Counted from the stretch's first letter, positions 1-8,800 are shown. The stretch: 64,000 bases of DNA from Lachnospiraceae bacterium P6A3 (GCA_000702085.1 KL370861.1:250911-314910), one strand, 5' to 3'. Made by a program: numbers and translations. Notes: generated from the sequence alone by a model not told the origin.

Positions 1-567
1 GGCTTCTCCGTAGGTGTGGTTGATAAGAAGGACCTCATCACCGGTGAGAGCATCAAGCCCGGCGATGTACTTGTCGGAATCGGATCCAGCGGAATCCATT
101 CAAACGGATTCTCACTTATCAGAAAAGTATTCGAGATGTCAGAGGAGTCTCTTAAGAAGTATTATGACGAGCTCGGTGAGACTCTCGGCGAAGCTCTTCT
201 TACTCCCACCAGAATCTATGTAAAGGCGCTCAAGGCTCTTAAGAACGGCGGAGTTAAGGTTAAGGGATGCAGCCACATCACCGGCGGAGGATTCTTTGAG
301 AATATTCCCAGAATGCTTCCCGAGGGAACCAATGCCAAGATCGATAAGAACAGCTATGACATCCCTCCCATCTTCGGACTTATTCAGAAGACCGGATCCA
401 TCGAAGAGAATATGATGTACAGCACTTACAATATGGGACTCGGAATGGTTCTTGCACTTGATCCCGCAGATGCGGACAAGGCTGTCGAGCTCCTTAAGGC
501 TGCCGGAGAGAAGGCTTATATCGTAGGAAGCGTAATCGCCGGAGAAAAGGGTGTGACCTTATGTTAA
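1..567 (+). CDS. purM: Phosphoribosylformylglycinamidine cyclo-ligase (AIR synthase), 3' part
   Basis: C-terminal part of AIR synthase, which uses ATP to close FGAM to aminoimidazole ribotide in de novo purine synthesis in the cytosol. The window opens inside the gene: the frame is open from base 1 and gives 188 residues, against about 345 for the whole family. Visible conserved stretches are GIGSSGIHSNGFSL near residue 27, HITGGGFFENIPRM near residue 92, and PPIFGLIQ near residue 122. The stop overlaps the start of purN by 7 bp, so the two are probably translationally coupled. The GTG at base 16 is an internal valine codon, not a start. Identification rests on the family motifs and the purN-purD neighbours. 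Confidence 0.95.
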   Translation, partial: GFSVGVVDKKDLITGESIKPGDVLVGIGSSGIHSNGFSLIRKVFEMSEESLKKYYDELGETLGEALLTPTRIYVKALKALKNGGVKVKGCSHITGGGFFENIPRMLPEGTNAKIDKNSYDIPPIFGLIQKTGSIEENMMYSTYNMGLGMVLALDPADADKAVELLKAAGEKAYIVGSVIAGEKGVTLC

Positions 568-1187
568 GAGTTGTCGTCTGTGTAAGCGGAGGGGGAACAA
601 ACCTCCAGGCAATAATAGACGGAGTTAAAGAAGGTTCCATCACCGGAGCAGAGCTGGTAGGAGTTATCAGCAACAACCCCGGAGTAAAGAGTCTCGAAAG
701 AGCTGCGAATGCAGGAATCCCCGCATTTGTGGTAAGACCCAAGGATTATGCCGTAAGGGATGATTTCCACAAGGCTTTTATGGATAAACTGGCAGAGCTG
801 CAGCCCGACCTGATAGTACTTGCAGGATTCCTCGTAAGGATTCCCGAAGAGATGTGCAAGGTCTATCCCGGTAAGATTATCAACATTCATCCTTCGCTCA
901 TTCCTTCTTTTTGCGGAGTCGGTTACTACGGACTCAAAGTACATGAGAAGGCGCTCGAGAGAGGAGTTAAGATCACCGGAGCTACGGTTCATTTCGTAAA
1001 CGAGGGTATGGACGAAGGCCCCATCATCGATCAGATACCGGTAAGGGTTCTTGACGGCGACACTCCCGAAGTGCTTCAGAGAAGAGTTATGGAAGAAGCG
1101 GAATGGAAGCTGCTTCCCAAGGCTATAGATGATATTGCGAACGGACGCCTGGTCATGGAAAACGGCCGCGCCGTCAGAAAGGCATGA
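561..1187 (+). CDS. purN: Phosphoribosylglycinamide formyltransferase (GART)
   Basis: Transfers a formyl group from 10-formyl-tetrahydrofolate to GAR, giving FGAR, in purine synthesis. The protein has 208 residues, normal for PurN. The N-terminus carries the substrate-binding loop SGGGTNLQAI (residues 9-18). The active-site set known from the E. coli enzyme is present: Asn108 and His110 in IINIHPSLIPS, and Asp151 in the MDEGPII segment. The start ATG lies inside the end of purM. The stop at 1185-1187 is followed 1 nt later by the purD start, so purM-purN-purD read as one coupled operon. Confidence 0.95.
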   Translation: MLRVVVCVSGGGTNLQAIIDGVKEGSITGAELVGVISNNPGVKSLERAANAGIPAFVVRPKDYAVRDDFHKAFMDKLAELQPDLIVLAGFLVRIPEEMCKVYPGKIINIHPSLIPSFCGVGYYGLKVHEKALERGVKITGATVHFVNEGMDEGPIIDQIPVRVLDGDTPEVLQRRVMEEAEWKLLPKAIDDIANGRLVMENGRAVRKA

Positions 1188-1188
1188 T

Positions 1189-2466
1189 ATGAAAATACTT
1201 TTAGTCGGTGGTGGCGGAAGAGAGCATGCGATTGCTTGTGCAATCTCAAAGAGCCCCAAATGCACCAAGCTTTATTGCGCACCCGGAAATGCAGGAATTG
1301 CAGCTATTGCGGAGTGTGTTCCCATCGGTGTGATGGAATTTGACAAGCTCGTTGCTTTCGCCAAGGAAAAAGAGATCGATTTTGTGGTTATAGGACCGGA
1401 CGATCCTCTTGTAGGCGGAATTGTTGATGAGTTTGAAAATGCGGGCTTCAGAACATTCGGTCCCCGCAAGAACGCAGCTATCCTTGAAGGCAGCAAGGCT
1501 TTCTCCAAGGATCTGATGAAAAAGTACAACATTCCCACCGCTGCTTACGAAACTTTCGACGATGCCGAGAAGGCTCTCGAATATCTCAGAACCAAGGCGG
1601 ATTTCCCTATTGTTCTTAAGGCTGACGGACTTGCTCTCGGAAAGGGAGTTCTCATCTGTGAAGACCTTGCCCAGGCTGAAGCCGGAGTTAAGGAGATCAT
1701 GGAGGACAAGAAGTTCGGAAGCGCCGGAAACAGAATGGTCATCGAAGAATTCATGACCGGAAGAGAAGTAAGCGTTCTTTCTTTTGTCGACGGCAAGACA
1801 GTCAAGATCATGTCCTCCGCTCAGGACCACAAGAGAGCGGGAGACGGAGATACCGGACTCAATACCGGAGGAATGGGCAATTTCTCACCCAGCCCCTTCT
1901 ATACCAAAGAAGTTTCGGATTTCTGCGATAAATACATTTTCCAGCCCACGGTTGATGCAATGGCTGCAGAGGGCAGGCCTTTCCACGGAGTTATCTTCTT
2001 CGGCCTTATGCTCACTCCCAAGGGACCCAGGGTTCTCGAGTACAATGCAAGATTCGGCGATCCCGAGGCTCAGGTTGTGCTTCCCAGGCTTGAAAATGAT
2101 ATTATAGATGTCTTCGAAGCCTGCATTGACGGAAAGCTCGATCAGATTGATCTTAAGTTCTCCGACAATGCCGCAGTATGCGTAGTCCTTGCAAGTGACG
2201 GATATCCCGTTAAGTACGAGAAGGGATTTCCTATTGAGGGACTTGAGAAATTCGAAGGCAGAGACGATGTATTCTGCTTCCATGCCGGAACCAAATTCGA
2301 CGATGCCGGCAGGATCGTTACGAACGGAGGAAGAGTACTCGGCGTGACCGCGCTCGGAAGTGATCTTAAGACAGCACGTAAGAATGCGTATGATGCTACC
2401 GAGTGGGTATCTTTTGAAAATAAGTACATGAGACATGACATCGGCAAAGCTATCGATGAAGCATGA
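1189..2466 (+). CDS. purD: Phosphoribosylamine-glycine ligase (GAR synthetase)
   Basis: Joins phosphoribosylamine and glycine with ATP to make GAR. The chosen start ATG 1189 gives MKILLVGGGGREHAIA, the classic PurD N-terminus with its glycine loop; a longer reading from 1129 would only add residues from the purN frame. The protein is 425 residues, the usual length. ATP-grasp features are visible: KADGLALGKGV near residue 144, and AQDHKRAGDGDTGLNTGGMG near residue 209. LEYNARFGDPEAQ near residue 281 is the metal and ATP site. It is the last gene of the purine run; the SH3-domain gene starts 21 bp later with its own ribosome binding site. Confidence 0.96.
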   Translation: MKILLVGGGGREHAIACAISKSPKCTKLYCAPGNAGIAAIAECVPIGVMEFDKLVAFAKEKEIDFVVIGPDDPLVGGIVDEFENAGFRTFGPRKNAAILEGSKAFSKDLMKKYNIPTAAYETFDDAEKALEYLRTKADFPIVLKADGLALGKGVLICEDLAQAEAGVKEIMEDKKFGSAGNRMVIEEFMTGREVSVLSFVDGKTVKIMSSAQDHKRAGDGDTGLNTGGMGNFSPSPFYTKEVSDFCDKYIFQPTVDAMAAEGRPFHGVIFFGLMLTPKGPRVLEYNARFGDPEAQVVLPRLENDIIDVFEACIDGKLDQIDLKFSDNAAVCVVLASDGYPVKYEKGFPIEGLEKFEGRDDVFCFHAGTKFDDAGRIVTNGGRVLGVTALGSDLKTARKNAYDATEWVSFENKYMRHDIGKAIDEA

Positions 2467-2487
2467 GTTCGGAGGTAAAAAGGTAAA

Positions 2488-3984
2488 ATGGAAACCAATA
2501 ATCTCAGCAAGAAAATAAGACAGACGGCCCTGACAATATTTATCGTCGCAGCAGTACTTGTCGTATTATTCGGAAAGCAGTTTGCTCTTACCGTATTTGC
2601 AAGCACAGGTAAGGTTACCGCAACAACAGCCAATGTAAGGTCTGCGGCATCCACCACATCCGATGCGGTAGCTTCACTTTCAAAGGGTGATACCGTAGAG
2701 ATCAAGAGCCAGACAACCGGAACCGACGGTCTTATCTGGTATGAGATCACCGTAAATGCAACCACCACAGGTTACATCAGATCCGATCTCGTAGAGATCA
2801 CCGACGGAACGACTCCCACTACTTCGGGATCTGCCGACACCACCACAACCACTACTACGACCACCACTCCTCCCACTGCAAATGCAGAGGGAATCACTCC
2901 GGTAGAACCCGTCAGCGGAACAACTACCGCAGACGTTAATGTAAGAGCCGATGCTTCCACCAACAGTGAGATCGTTGCAAAGGCTGCCAACGGACTTACC
3001 CTTACCGTTACCGGAACCAAGCAGGGAACCGACGGAAATACCTGGTATTATCTTTCATTTACCAAGGACGGAGTAAGCACCACAGGTTATATCAGATCCG
3101 ATTACGTAAGACTTTCCGGAGATCTTAAAGAGCCCTCCGCAGAAAGCCCCGAAGAAGAGCCCGTTCAGACCACTACCGAGACTGTAGAAACTACCATCCA
3201 GAAACATTGGGATACCCAGGAGCAGGCAGACGGATGGTTCCTTCTCGATTATGAGCAGGGCAAGCAGTACAACATCGATAATCTTTTCGAGACCAACACT
3301 CATAATGCAGAGCTTCTCGAGAAGCAGGAAGGCAAGATCAAGTCACTCAGAACCATTCTCATCATTGTGATCCTTGTACTTGTAGCTACCATCGTAGCGG
3401 CAGTATTCTTCTTCATGAAGTGGAAGGATCTTGATGACAGGGCTGCATTTGCAGAGGCTGAGAAGGAAAGAGCAAAGAGAATCGCAGGACACGGAGAAGG
3501 CAGAAGACCCGAGCGTTCAAGTGAGCGTTCATCCCGTCCCGCATCACGCGAAGGCACACGCAGAGAAGCTGCCGGTGAGCGCAGAAGACCCGCTGAAGGC
3601 GCTGCAAGGCCCGAGAGACAGCCTTCCGACAGACCTGCAAGAGCACAGAGCGGAGAGAGAAGATCCGTTGATGTTCAGAGAGGACAGAGCTCACACACCG
3701 TAAGACCCGCTGATGGCGAGAGAAGAAGTGCCGAGGCTGACAGAAGAGCCGAGGAGAGAAGGGCAGCAGAGGACAGAAGAGCCGCAGAGCCCGTTCGTGA
3801 AGCAGTAAGAGAGCCCGAACCTGAGGATGAGGCGCCCGTTGAGTACATCGAAAAGAAGCCTCACAGAAGTGCAAGACCTCAGTCAGAGCCTATTGTTAAG
3901 GACCATCACAGAAAGCAGCTCGTCGACGATGACGATGATGAATTCGAGTTCGGATTCCTTAACTGGGACGACGATGACAAATAA
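2488..3984 (+). CDS. Membrane-anchored protein with two bacterial SH3 domains and an Arg/Glu-rich tail
   Basis: Function unknown; probably binds or senses the cell wall. The 498 residues divide into a hydrophobic N-terminal segment (about 11-38, signal or anchor), a first bacterial SH3 domain (about 41-108, VRSAAS...WYEI...GYIRSDLVEI), a Thr-rich linker, a second SH3 domain (about 144-210, VNVRADAST...WYYLSF...GYIRSDYVRL), and a stalk. A clear membrane helix follows (about 287-311, ending in FFFMKW), then a 160-residue tail very rich in Arg, Glu, Ala and Pro, ending in an Asp-rich acidic stretch. The SH3 pair should lie outside and the charged tail inside. SH3b domains are known to bind peptidoglycan. 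The tail is low-complexity and probably disordered. The gene ends at a strong terminator. It follows purD by 21 bp but has no evident link to purine synthesis. Confidence 0.75.
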   Translation: METNNLSKKIRQTALTIFIVAAVLVVLFGKQFALTVFASTGKVTATTANVRSAASTTSDAVASLSKGDTVEIKSQTTGTDGLIWYEITVNATTTGYIRSDLVEITDGTTPTTSGSADTTTTTTTTTTPPTANAEGITPVEPVSGTTTADVNVRADASTNSEIVAKAANGLTLTVTGTKQGTDGNTWYYLSFTKDGVSTTGYIRSDYVRLSGDLKEPSAESPEEEPVQTTTETVETTIQKHWDTQEQADGWFLLDYEQGKQYNIDNLFETNTHNAELLEKQEGKIKSLRTILIIVILVLVATIVAAVFFFMKWKDLDDRAAFAEAEKERAKRIAGHGEGRRPERSSERSSRPASREGTRREAAGERRRPAEGAARPERQPSDRPARAQSGERRSVDVQRGQSSHTVRPADGERRSAEADRRAEERRAAEDRRAAEPVREAVREPEPEDEAPVEYIEKKPHRSARPQSEPIVKDHHRKQLVDDDDDEFEFGFLNWDDDDK

Positions 3985-3996
3985 TTTAACCATGTG

Positions 3997-4026
3997 CGGG
4001 ACGGTGTTAAACCGTCCCGTTTTTTA
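3997..4026 (+). terminator. Rho-independent terminator after the SH3 gene
   Basis: Perfect 9-bp GC-rich stem (CGGGACGGT with ACCGTCCCG), 5-nt loop, followed by a run of six T. It closes the purine/SH3 transcription unit 12 bp after the stop codon. Confidence 0.92.
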
Positions 4027-4058
4027 TATAAAAAAAGGGTTAAAAAGCCTTGTAATTG

Positions 4059-4087
4059 TTGACCCGGCAGGCTCTTTGTTATATCTT
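4059..4087 (+). promoter_or_regulatory. Probable sigma-A promoter of the gntR-clpC-radA operon
   Basis: TTGACC (4059-4064), 17-bp spacer, TATCTT (4082-4087). The -35 is 5/6 consensus and the -10 is 4/6. It is the best promoter candidate between the upstream terminator and the gntR start at 4117, and its -10 lies inside the palindrome at 4077-4097. Confidence 0.5.
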
Positions 4088-4097
4088 ATATATAACA
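4077..4097. promoter_or_regulatory. Palindromic operator candidate for the GntR regulator
   Basis: Perfect inverted repeat of 8-bp half-sites: TGTTATAT, 5-bp centre, ATATAACA. It overlaps the -10 of the predicted promoter and lies 20 bp before the gntR start. YtrA-type GntR repressors are known to bind AT-rich palindromes in their own promoters, so autorepression of the whole operon, including clpC, is the natural reading. That is inference; the palindrome itself is directly visible. Confidence 0.6.
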
Positions 4098-4116
4098 GCA
4101 CGGAAAGGAGGAAGAG

Positions 4117-4515
4117 ATGTATATTGAGATAGATTTCAACAGCGACGAAGCCATATACAACCAGCTGTGTGATCAGATAATCATGGGAATCGCGGCAGCC
4201 AGATTATGCGACGGCGATCCTCTTCCTTCGGTAAGACAGCTGGCCGACGATATCGGCATTAATATGCACACCGTAAACAAGGCATATACCGTACTCAGGC
4301 AGCAGGGCTATGTCAAGGTGGACAGAAGACGCGGCGCCGTTATAAGCGTCGATCCCGGTAAGGTCAATGCGCTGGCCGAGCTCAAAGAGAGCTTAAGGGT
4401 TGATATCGCACGTGCATCCTGCAGAAATATCTCCCGCGAGGATGTACACAAATTAGTGGATCAGATCTTTGAAGAATACAGATCGGATCAGTCAGGAGAA
4501 CAAGGTGGAAGGTAA
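4117..4515 (+). CDS. GntR-family transcriptional regulator, YtrA type
   Basis: DNA-binding repressor of 132 residues with a winged-helix GntR domain (about 10-78) and a short C-terminal helical tail, the layout of the YtrA subfamily. Diagnostic motifs are YNQLCDQIIMGI, LPSVRQLADDIGINMHTVNKAY and QGYVKVDRRRGAVI. AAGGAGG lies just before the ATG. A palindrome overlaps its promoter. Its end overlaps the likely GTG start of clpC by 11 bp, so regulator and chaperone are co-translated. YtrA proteins usually control neighbouring ABC transporters; linkage to clpC is unusual and suggests that this protein does the job CtsR does elsewhere. Ligand unknown. Confidence 0.85.
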   Translation: MYIEIDFNSDEAIYNQLCDQIIMGIAAARLCDGDPLPSVRQLADDIGINMHTVNKAYTVLRQQGYVKVDRRRGAVISVDPGKVNALAELKESLRVDIARASCRNISREDVHKLVDQIFEEYRSDQSGEQGGR

Positions 4516-6967
4516 TTATTCCGAAAAAGCAAAGATCTCACTTCAGATCGCAACGAAGTGGGCAGGTAAGCTTCACCAGAGTTATATAGGTTCAGAGCAC
4601 ATCCTTCTCGGACTTGTGCTTAATTCGGACAGCATGGCAGGCAAGGTTCTTGCATCTAACGGTGTGGACCCCGACAAGCTTACCAACATGATCAGGGATA
4701 TGATCAGTTTCAATACTGCGCTTGCCATAGAATCCAAGGAAACATATTCCCCCAGAGCAAGAGGCATATTGGAAGAGGCTGCACGTACCGCAGCAAGATT
4801 CGGCCGCGAGCTTGTGGGAACCGAGCATATACTTCTGTCCCTTATCAAAGAGGGTGAGAATGTCGCAGTAAGACTTCTTGCCACAATGGGCATAAATCCC
4901 ATGAAGGTTTATGCCGATACTCTTGCGGCTATGGGACAGGATCCCAGACTTGCAAGAGAAGATCTTATGCAGAGGGGCGAAGGCGGCGAGGATAAAATGT
5001 CCATCCTCGGTCAGTATTCCAGAGATCTGACCAAGCTTGCCGCAGAGGGAAAGCTCGATCCCGTCATCGGCAGAAAAGATGAGATCAAGAGGATCATTCA
5101 GATTCTTTCAAGACGTACCAAAAACAATCCCTGTCTTATCGGTGAGCCAGGTGTAGGTAAGACCGCCGTAGTGGAAGGTCTTGCAATGCTCATTGCATCA
5201 GGAGATGCTCCCGATACCGTTAAGAACAAAAGACTTCTCACACTGGATCTTCCCGGAATGGTCGCAGGAAGCAAGTACCGCGGCGAATTCGAGGAGCGTG
5301 TTAAGCGTGTCATCAGAGAGGTTGAGGAAAGCGGAAACATTATCCTGTTCCTTGACGAGATCCATACTCTTATCGGTGCCGGCGGCGCCGAGGGATCCAT
5401 CGATGCTTCCAACATCATGAAGCCTTCACTTGCAAGAGGAGAGCTTCAGCTTATCGGTGCCACAACAATCGCCGAGTACCACAAATATGTGGAGAAGGAT
5501 GCCGCTCTTGAGAGACGTTTCCAGCCCGTTATGGTTGAAGAACCCACCGAGGAAGAGACCGTAAGAATACTTGAGGGTATCAAGCATAAATACGAAGATC
5601 ACCACAATATCGAGATCACAACAGGTGCCATCGAAGCTGCGGTAAGACTTTCCGCAAGGTATATCAACGACAGAAATCTTCCCGACAAGGCCATTGACCT
5701 TATCGATGAAGCTGCGGCAAGTGCGCATCTTAAGAGCCTTGAAGTTCCCGAAAAGCACAAGTCCATCCTTGACGAGATCAACAAGATGGACAGACAGATC
5801 GAGCTATCCATCAGAATGGAAGCATTCCTTCAGGCACGTGAGATCAAGTTAAAACAGGACGAGCTTATCAAAAAGTATGATAAAGCTCTTAAAAAGAGTG
5901 AGGCCAATAAGAATGTCCGCAAGGGCAGCATCGGCGAGGACGACATTGCAAAGGTTGTTGCAATGTGGACCAAGATTCCCGTTACCAAGCTCAATGAAAA
6001 AGAAAGCGACAGACTTCTCAAGCTCGAGTCAATTCTCCATAAGAGAGTCATCGGACAGGAAGAGGCTGTTGAAGGCATCTCCAAAGCCATGAGAAGGGGA
6101 AGAGTGGGACTCAAGGATCCCAAGAGACCTGTCGGATCATTCCTGTTCCTCGGACCTACCGGCGTAGGTAAAACAGAGCTTTCAAAGGCACTTGCGGAGG
6201 CTATGTTCGGATCTGAAGACTCCCTTATAAGGATCGATATGTCCGAGTATATGGAGAGCTTCTCAACTACCAAGATGATCGGATCTCCTCCGGGATATGT
6301 AGGATTCTCCGAAGGCGGACAGCTTACCGATAAGATCAGGAACAATCCTTATTCCGTTGTTCTCTTCGATGAGATCGAGAAAGCGCATCCGGATGTATTC
6401 AACATACTGCTTCAGGTTCTCGATGACGGACATCTGACGGATTCCAAGGGCAGAAAGGTTTCTTTTAAGAATACGATCATCATAATGACCTCAAATGCCG
6501 GTGCACAGAGGATCGTCGATCCCAAGAATCTCGGATTCGGTGCATCAAGCGGCGGAGAAAAGGCCGATTATGAGAGAATGAAAGCGGGAGTAATGGAAGA
6601 GGTCAAGAAATCTTTCAAACCCGAATTCATCAACAGAATAGATGACATTGTCGTCTTCAGTCAGCTCAGCGATCAGAACCTCAAGGATATCGTGGATCTC
6701 CTCGGTTCTCAGCTGGCGGCCAGATGCAAGGAACAGATGGATATAGATCTTAAACTTGCACCTTCCGTCAAAAAATATCTTATCGATAAATATGCCGACA
6801 AGAAGATGGGCGCAAGACCTTTGAAGCGCGGAATGCAGAATGTTGTTGAGGACAGACTCGCAGAGGAAATCCTCAGGAAAAATATAAGACCGGGTGACAG
6901 CGTCACCTGCTCCTGCTCGGGAGAAAACATTGTATTTAAATCCGCTAAGCCAAAGAAAACAAAATAA
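4505..6967 (+). CDS. clpC: ATP-dependent Clp protease ATP-binding subunit ClpC
   Basis: AAA+ unfoldase that feeds proteins to ClpP. Start taken as GTG 4505, with AGGAG 6 bp before it; an in-frame TTG at 4469 would add residues encoded inside gntR and lacks a better site. The 820 residues carry the Clp N-domain repeats (about 1-140), first Walker A GEPGVGKT (about 213), an arginine-rich D1 end, a short UVR-like middle domain (about 415-460) as in ClpC rather than ClpB, second Walker A GPTGVGKT (about 550), and the NLGFG loop used to dock ClpP. No mcsA, mcsB or ctsR is present beside it, so the adaptor and arginine-kinase system of Bacillus is either elsewhere or absent. It overlaps gntR by 11 bp and is followed by the 134-residue gene and radA. 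Confidence 0.94.
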   Translation: MEGNYSEKAKISLQIATKWAGKLHQSYIGSEHILLGLVLNSDSMAGKVLASNGVDPDKLTNMIRDMISFNTALAIESKETYSPRARGILEEAARTAARFGRELVGTEHILLSLIKEGENVAVRLLATMGINPMKVYADTLAAMGQDPRLAREDLMQRGEGGEDKMSILGQYSRDLTKLAAEGKLDPVIGRKDEIKRIIQILSRRTKNNPCLIGEPGVGKTAVVEGLAMLIASGDAPDTVKNKRLLTLDLPGMVAGSKYRGEFEERVKRVIREVEESGNIILFLDEIHTLIGAGGAEGSIDASNIMKPSLARGELQLIGATTIAEYHKYVEKDAALERRFQPVMVEEPTEEETVRILEGIKHKYEDHHNIEITTGAIEAAVRLSARYINDRNLPDKAIDLIDEAAASAHLKSLEVPEKHKSILDEINKMDRQIELSIRMEAFLQAREIKLKQDELIKKYDKALKKSEANKNVRKGSIGEDDIAKVVAMWTKIPVTKLNEKESDRLLKLESILHKRVIGQEEAVEGISKAMRRGRVGLKDPKRPVGSFLFLGPTGVGKTELSKALAEAMFGSEDSLIRIDMSEYMESFSTTKMIGSPPGYVGFSEGGQLTDKIRNNPYSVVLFDEIEKAHPDVFNILLQVLDDGHLTDSKGRKVSFKNTIIIMTSNAGAQRIVDPKNLGFGASSGGEKADYERMKAGVMEEVKKSFKPEFINRIDDIVVFSQLSDQNLKDIVDLLGSQLAARCKEQMDIDLKLAPSVKKYLIDKYADKKMGARPLKRGMQNVVEDRLAEEILRKNIRPGDSVTCSCSGENIVFKSAKPKKTK

Positions 6968-6981
6968 CGGAGGTTAAAAAA

Positions 6982-7386
6982 ATGGCTGAGATTATTTACA
7001 CGGACGAAAACGGAAAGCTTGCTTTCGGAGATCATCATCTTAAGGAGAAGACGAAAGTAGAGGACTTCCCTTTCGGAGGGGATCTTCTCAAGGTTAAGAC
7101 CTATGAGGATATCACCAGATTTGAGAAGAACGGTCTTTTTGTATATGAGTCCGTGCCCGGAACCACCGTTACGGAGTTCACAGAGACAGCAGATTCAATG
7201 GAGTTTACCGTAAGCGGTAAGGGTTCTGTTTCAATTACCCTCGGACTTGCGGATGATACCCTTTACGAGGTAAAAGAAGACGGTAAAGAGACCGGCGCGG
7301 TTAAGACCGGACTCGGCGGAAAGCTTTCTCTTTCACTGGATCTTTCCGATAACCGCAAAGCATTTGTAAGTGTTAAGAAGGCTTGA
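6982..7386 (+). CDS. Conserved hypothetical protein between clpC and radA
   Basis: Function not recognised. 134 residues, no signal peptide or membrane segment, predicted to be mainly beta-strands with alternating hydrophobic residues and many Gly, Thr and Lys. GGAGG lies 8 bp before the ATG. It sits 14 bp after clpC and 3 bp before radA, so it is surely co-transcribed with both. There are no Cys or obvious catalytic motifs. Possible roles are a small structural or adaptor protein, but this is guesswork from position only. Confidence 0.7.
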   Translation: MAEIIYTDENGKLAFGDHHLKEKTKVEDFPFGGDLLKVKTYEDITRFEKNGLFVYESVPGTTVTEFTETADSMEFTVSGKGSVSITLGLADDTLYEVKEDGKETGAVKTGLGGKLSLSLDLSDNRKAFVSVKKA

Positions 7387-7389
7387 TGA

Positions 7390-8793
7390 ATGGCTAAGGC
7401 TAAGCAGACAAGTGTATATTTCTGCCAAAGCTGCGGATATGAATCGGCAAAATGGATGGGGCAGTGCCCGGGATGCCACGAATGGAATACATTCGTGGAA
7501 GAGCCTGTAGTTAAGGCTGATCCCGGGAGTGCCTCTTTTCGCATATCATCGGCTGCAAAGGGAAGTACCGGCGGAAAGATGAGAGCCGATATCACTTCGC
7601 TTAATGAAGTTTCGTTAAGTGAAGGAAAGAGAGATTCATCCGGAATAGGAGAATTGGACAGGGTTCTCGGCGGCGGAGTCATGAAAGGCTCTCTTACTTT
7701 AATAGGCGGTGATCCCGGAATAGGTAAATCCACACTTCTTCTTCAGGTGTGCAGAAATATGTCAGCTGCCGGCATGAAAGTTTTGTATGTATCCGGAGAG
7801 GAATCAAAGGCTCAGATCAGAATGAGAGCGGACCGCATCGGAAAATTTTCCGGAGATATGCGTCTTTTGTGTGAAACCGACCTTGATATTGTCTCGGAAG
7901 CGGTTCGTGCGGATAAACCTGACATCTGTGTCATAGACTCAATCCAGACCATGTACAGCACAGAGGTTTCCTCGGCGCCCGGTTCGGTATCCCAGGTAAG
8001 GGAATCCACCCAGGTTCTGATGCAGCTTGCCAAGGTTCTGGGAATTTCAATCTTTATAGTAGGTCATGTGACCAAAGAGGGCACCGTAGCAGGTCCAAGA
8101 GTATTGGAGCACATGGTTGATACCGTGCTGTATTTTGAAGGTGACAGACATGCCTCCTACCGCATTTTAAGGGGCGTAAAGAACCGTTTCGGCTCCACTA
8201 ACGAGATAGGTGTGTTCGAGATGAGAAACGAAGGCCTTGCGGAGGTCACCAACCCTTCGGAATACCTTCTGGACGGAAGACCCGTGGATGCCTCTGGCTC
8301 TGTCGTATCCTGCAGTATGGAAGGCACCAGACCCATTCTTATAGAGATTCAGAGCCTTGTTTGCAGATCCAATCTGGGAGTGCCCAGAAGACAGGCATCG
8401 GGTGTCGATTATAACAGAGTAAATCTGCTGATGGCGGTGCTTGAGAAGCGGTGCGGACTTCATCTCGGTGACTGTGACGCATATGTCAACCTTACGGGCG
8501 GAATGAAGCTGTCGGAGCCTGCACTGGATCTTGCCATGGTGCTTGCCATTGTGTCTTCTTTTAAGAATGTATGTATCCCTCCCGATGTGGTGGCATTCGG
8601 CGAAGTAGGTCTTTCGGGCGAGGTCAGAACCGTGTCGCAGGTTTCCCAGAGAGTTTCGGAAGCGGTAAGGCTCGGATTTAAGACCATAATCGTGCCCGCA
8701 TCCTCACTTTCAGAGGCTAAAAAGGCGGCCGGCAAAGATACCGAGATCATCGGTGTTTCCAATGTCAGAGAGGCATCCGACAAGGTAATGTAA
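7390..8793 (+). CDS. radA: DNA repair protein RadA/Sms
   Basis: RecA-like helicase that processes recombination intermediates. The 467 residues show the N-terminal C4 zinc finger (CQSCG...CPGCHEW, about 11-31) and Walker A GGDPGIGKST (about 107). The RadA-specific KNRFG motif lies near residue 260, and a C-terminal Lon-protease-like domain covers about 280-460. The length matches the family. The start ATG 7390 lies 3 bp after the previous stop, so translation is probably coupled. radA is also the usual last gene of the ctsR-clpC operon in other Firmicutes, which makes the presence of clpC and radA here a conserved core with a changed regulator. Confidence 0.96.
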   Translation: MAKAKQTSVYFCQSCGYESAKWMGQCPGCHEWNTFVEEPVVKADPGSASFRISSAAKGSTGGKMRADITSLNEVSLSEGKRDSSGIGELDRVLGGGVMKGSLTLIGGDPGIGKSTLLLQVCRNMSAAGMKVLYVSGEESKAQIRMRADRIGKFSGDMRLLCETDLDIVSEAVRADKPDICVIDSIQTMYSTEVSSAPGSVSQVRESTQVLMQLAKVLGISIFIVGHVTKEGTVAGPRVLEHMVDTVLYFEGDRHASYRILRGVKNRFGSTNEIGVFEMRNEGLAEVTNPSEYLLDGRPVDASGSVVSCSMEGTRPILIEIQSLVCRSNLGVPRRQASGVDYNRVNLLMAVLEKRCGLHLGDCDAYVNLTGGMKLSEPALDLAMVLAIVSSFKNVCIPPDVVAFGEVGLSGEVRTVSQVSQRVSEAVRLGFKTIIVPASSLSEAKKAAGKDTEIIGVSNVREASDKVM

Positions 8794-8800
8794 ATTTTGC

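Noticed and set aside
564-1268. 234-codon minus-strand frame
   Set aside because: Opposite purN and the purN/purD junction, both certain genes.
4020-4110. CtsR heptad repeats in front of clpC
   Set aside because: I looked for GGTCAAA tandem heptads on both strands; GGTTAAA and TTGACC occur but not in the required spacing.
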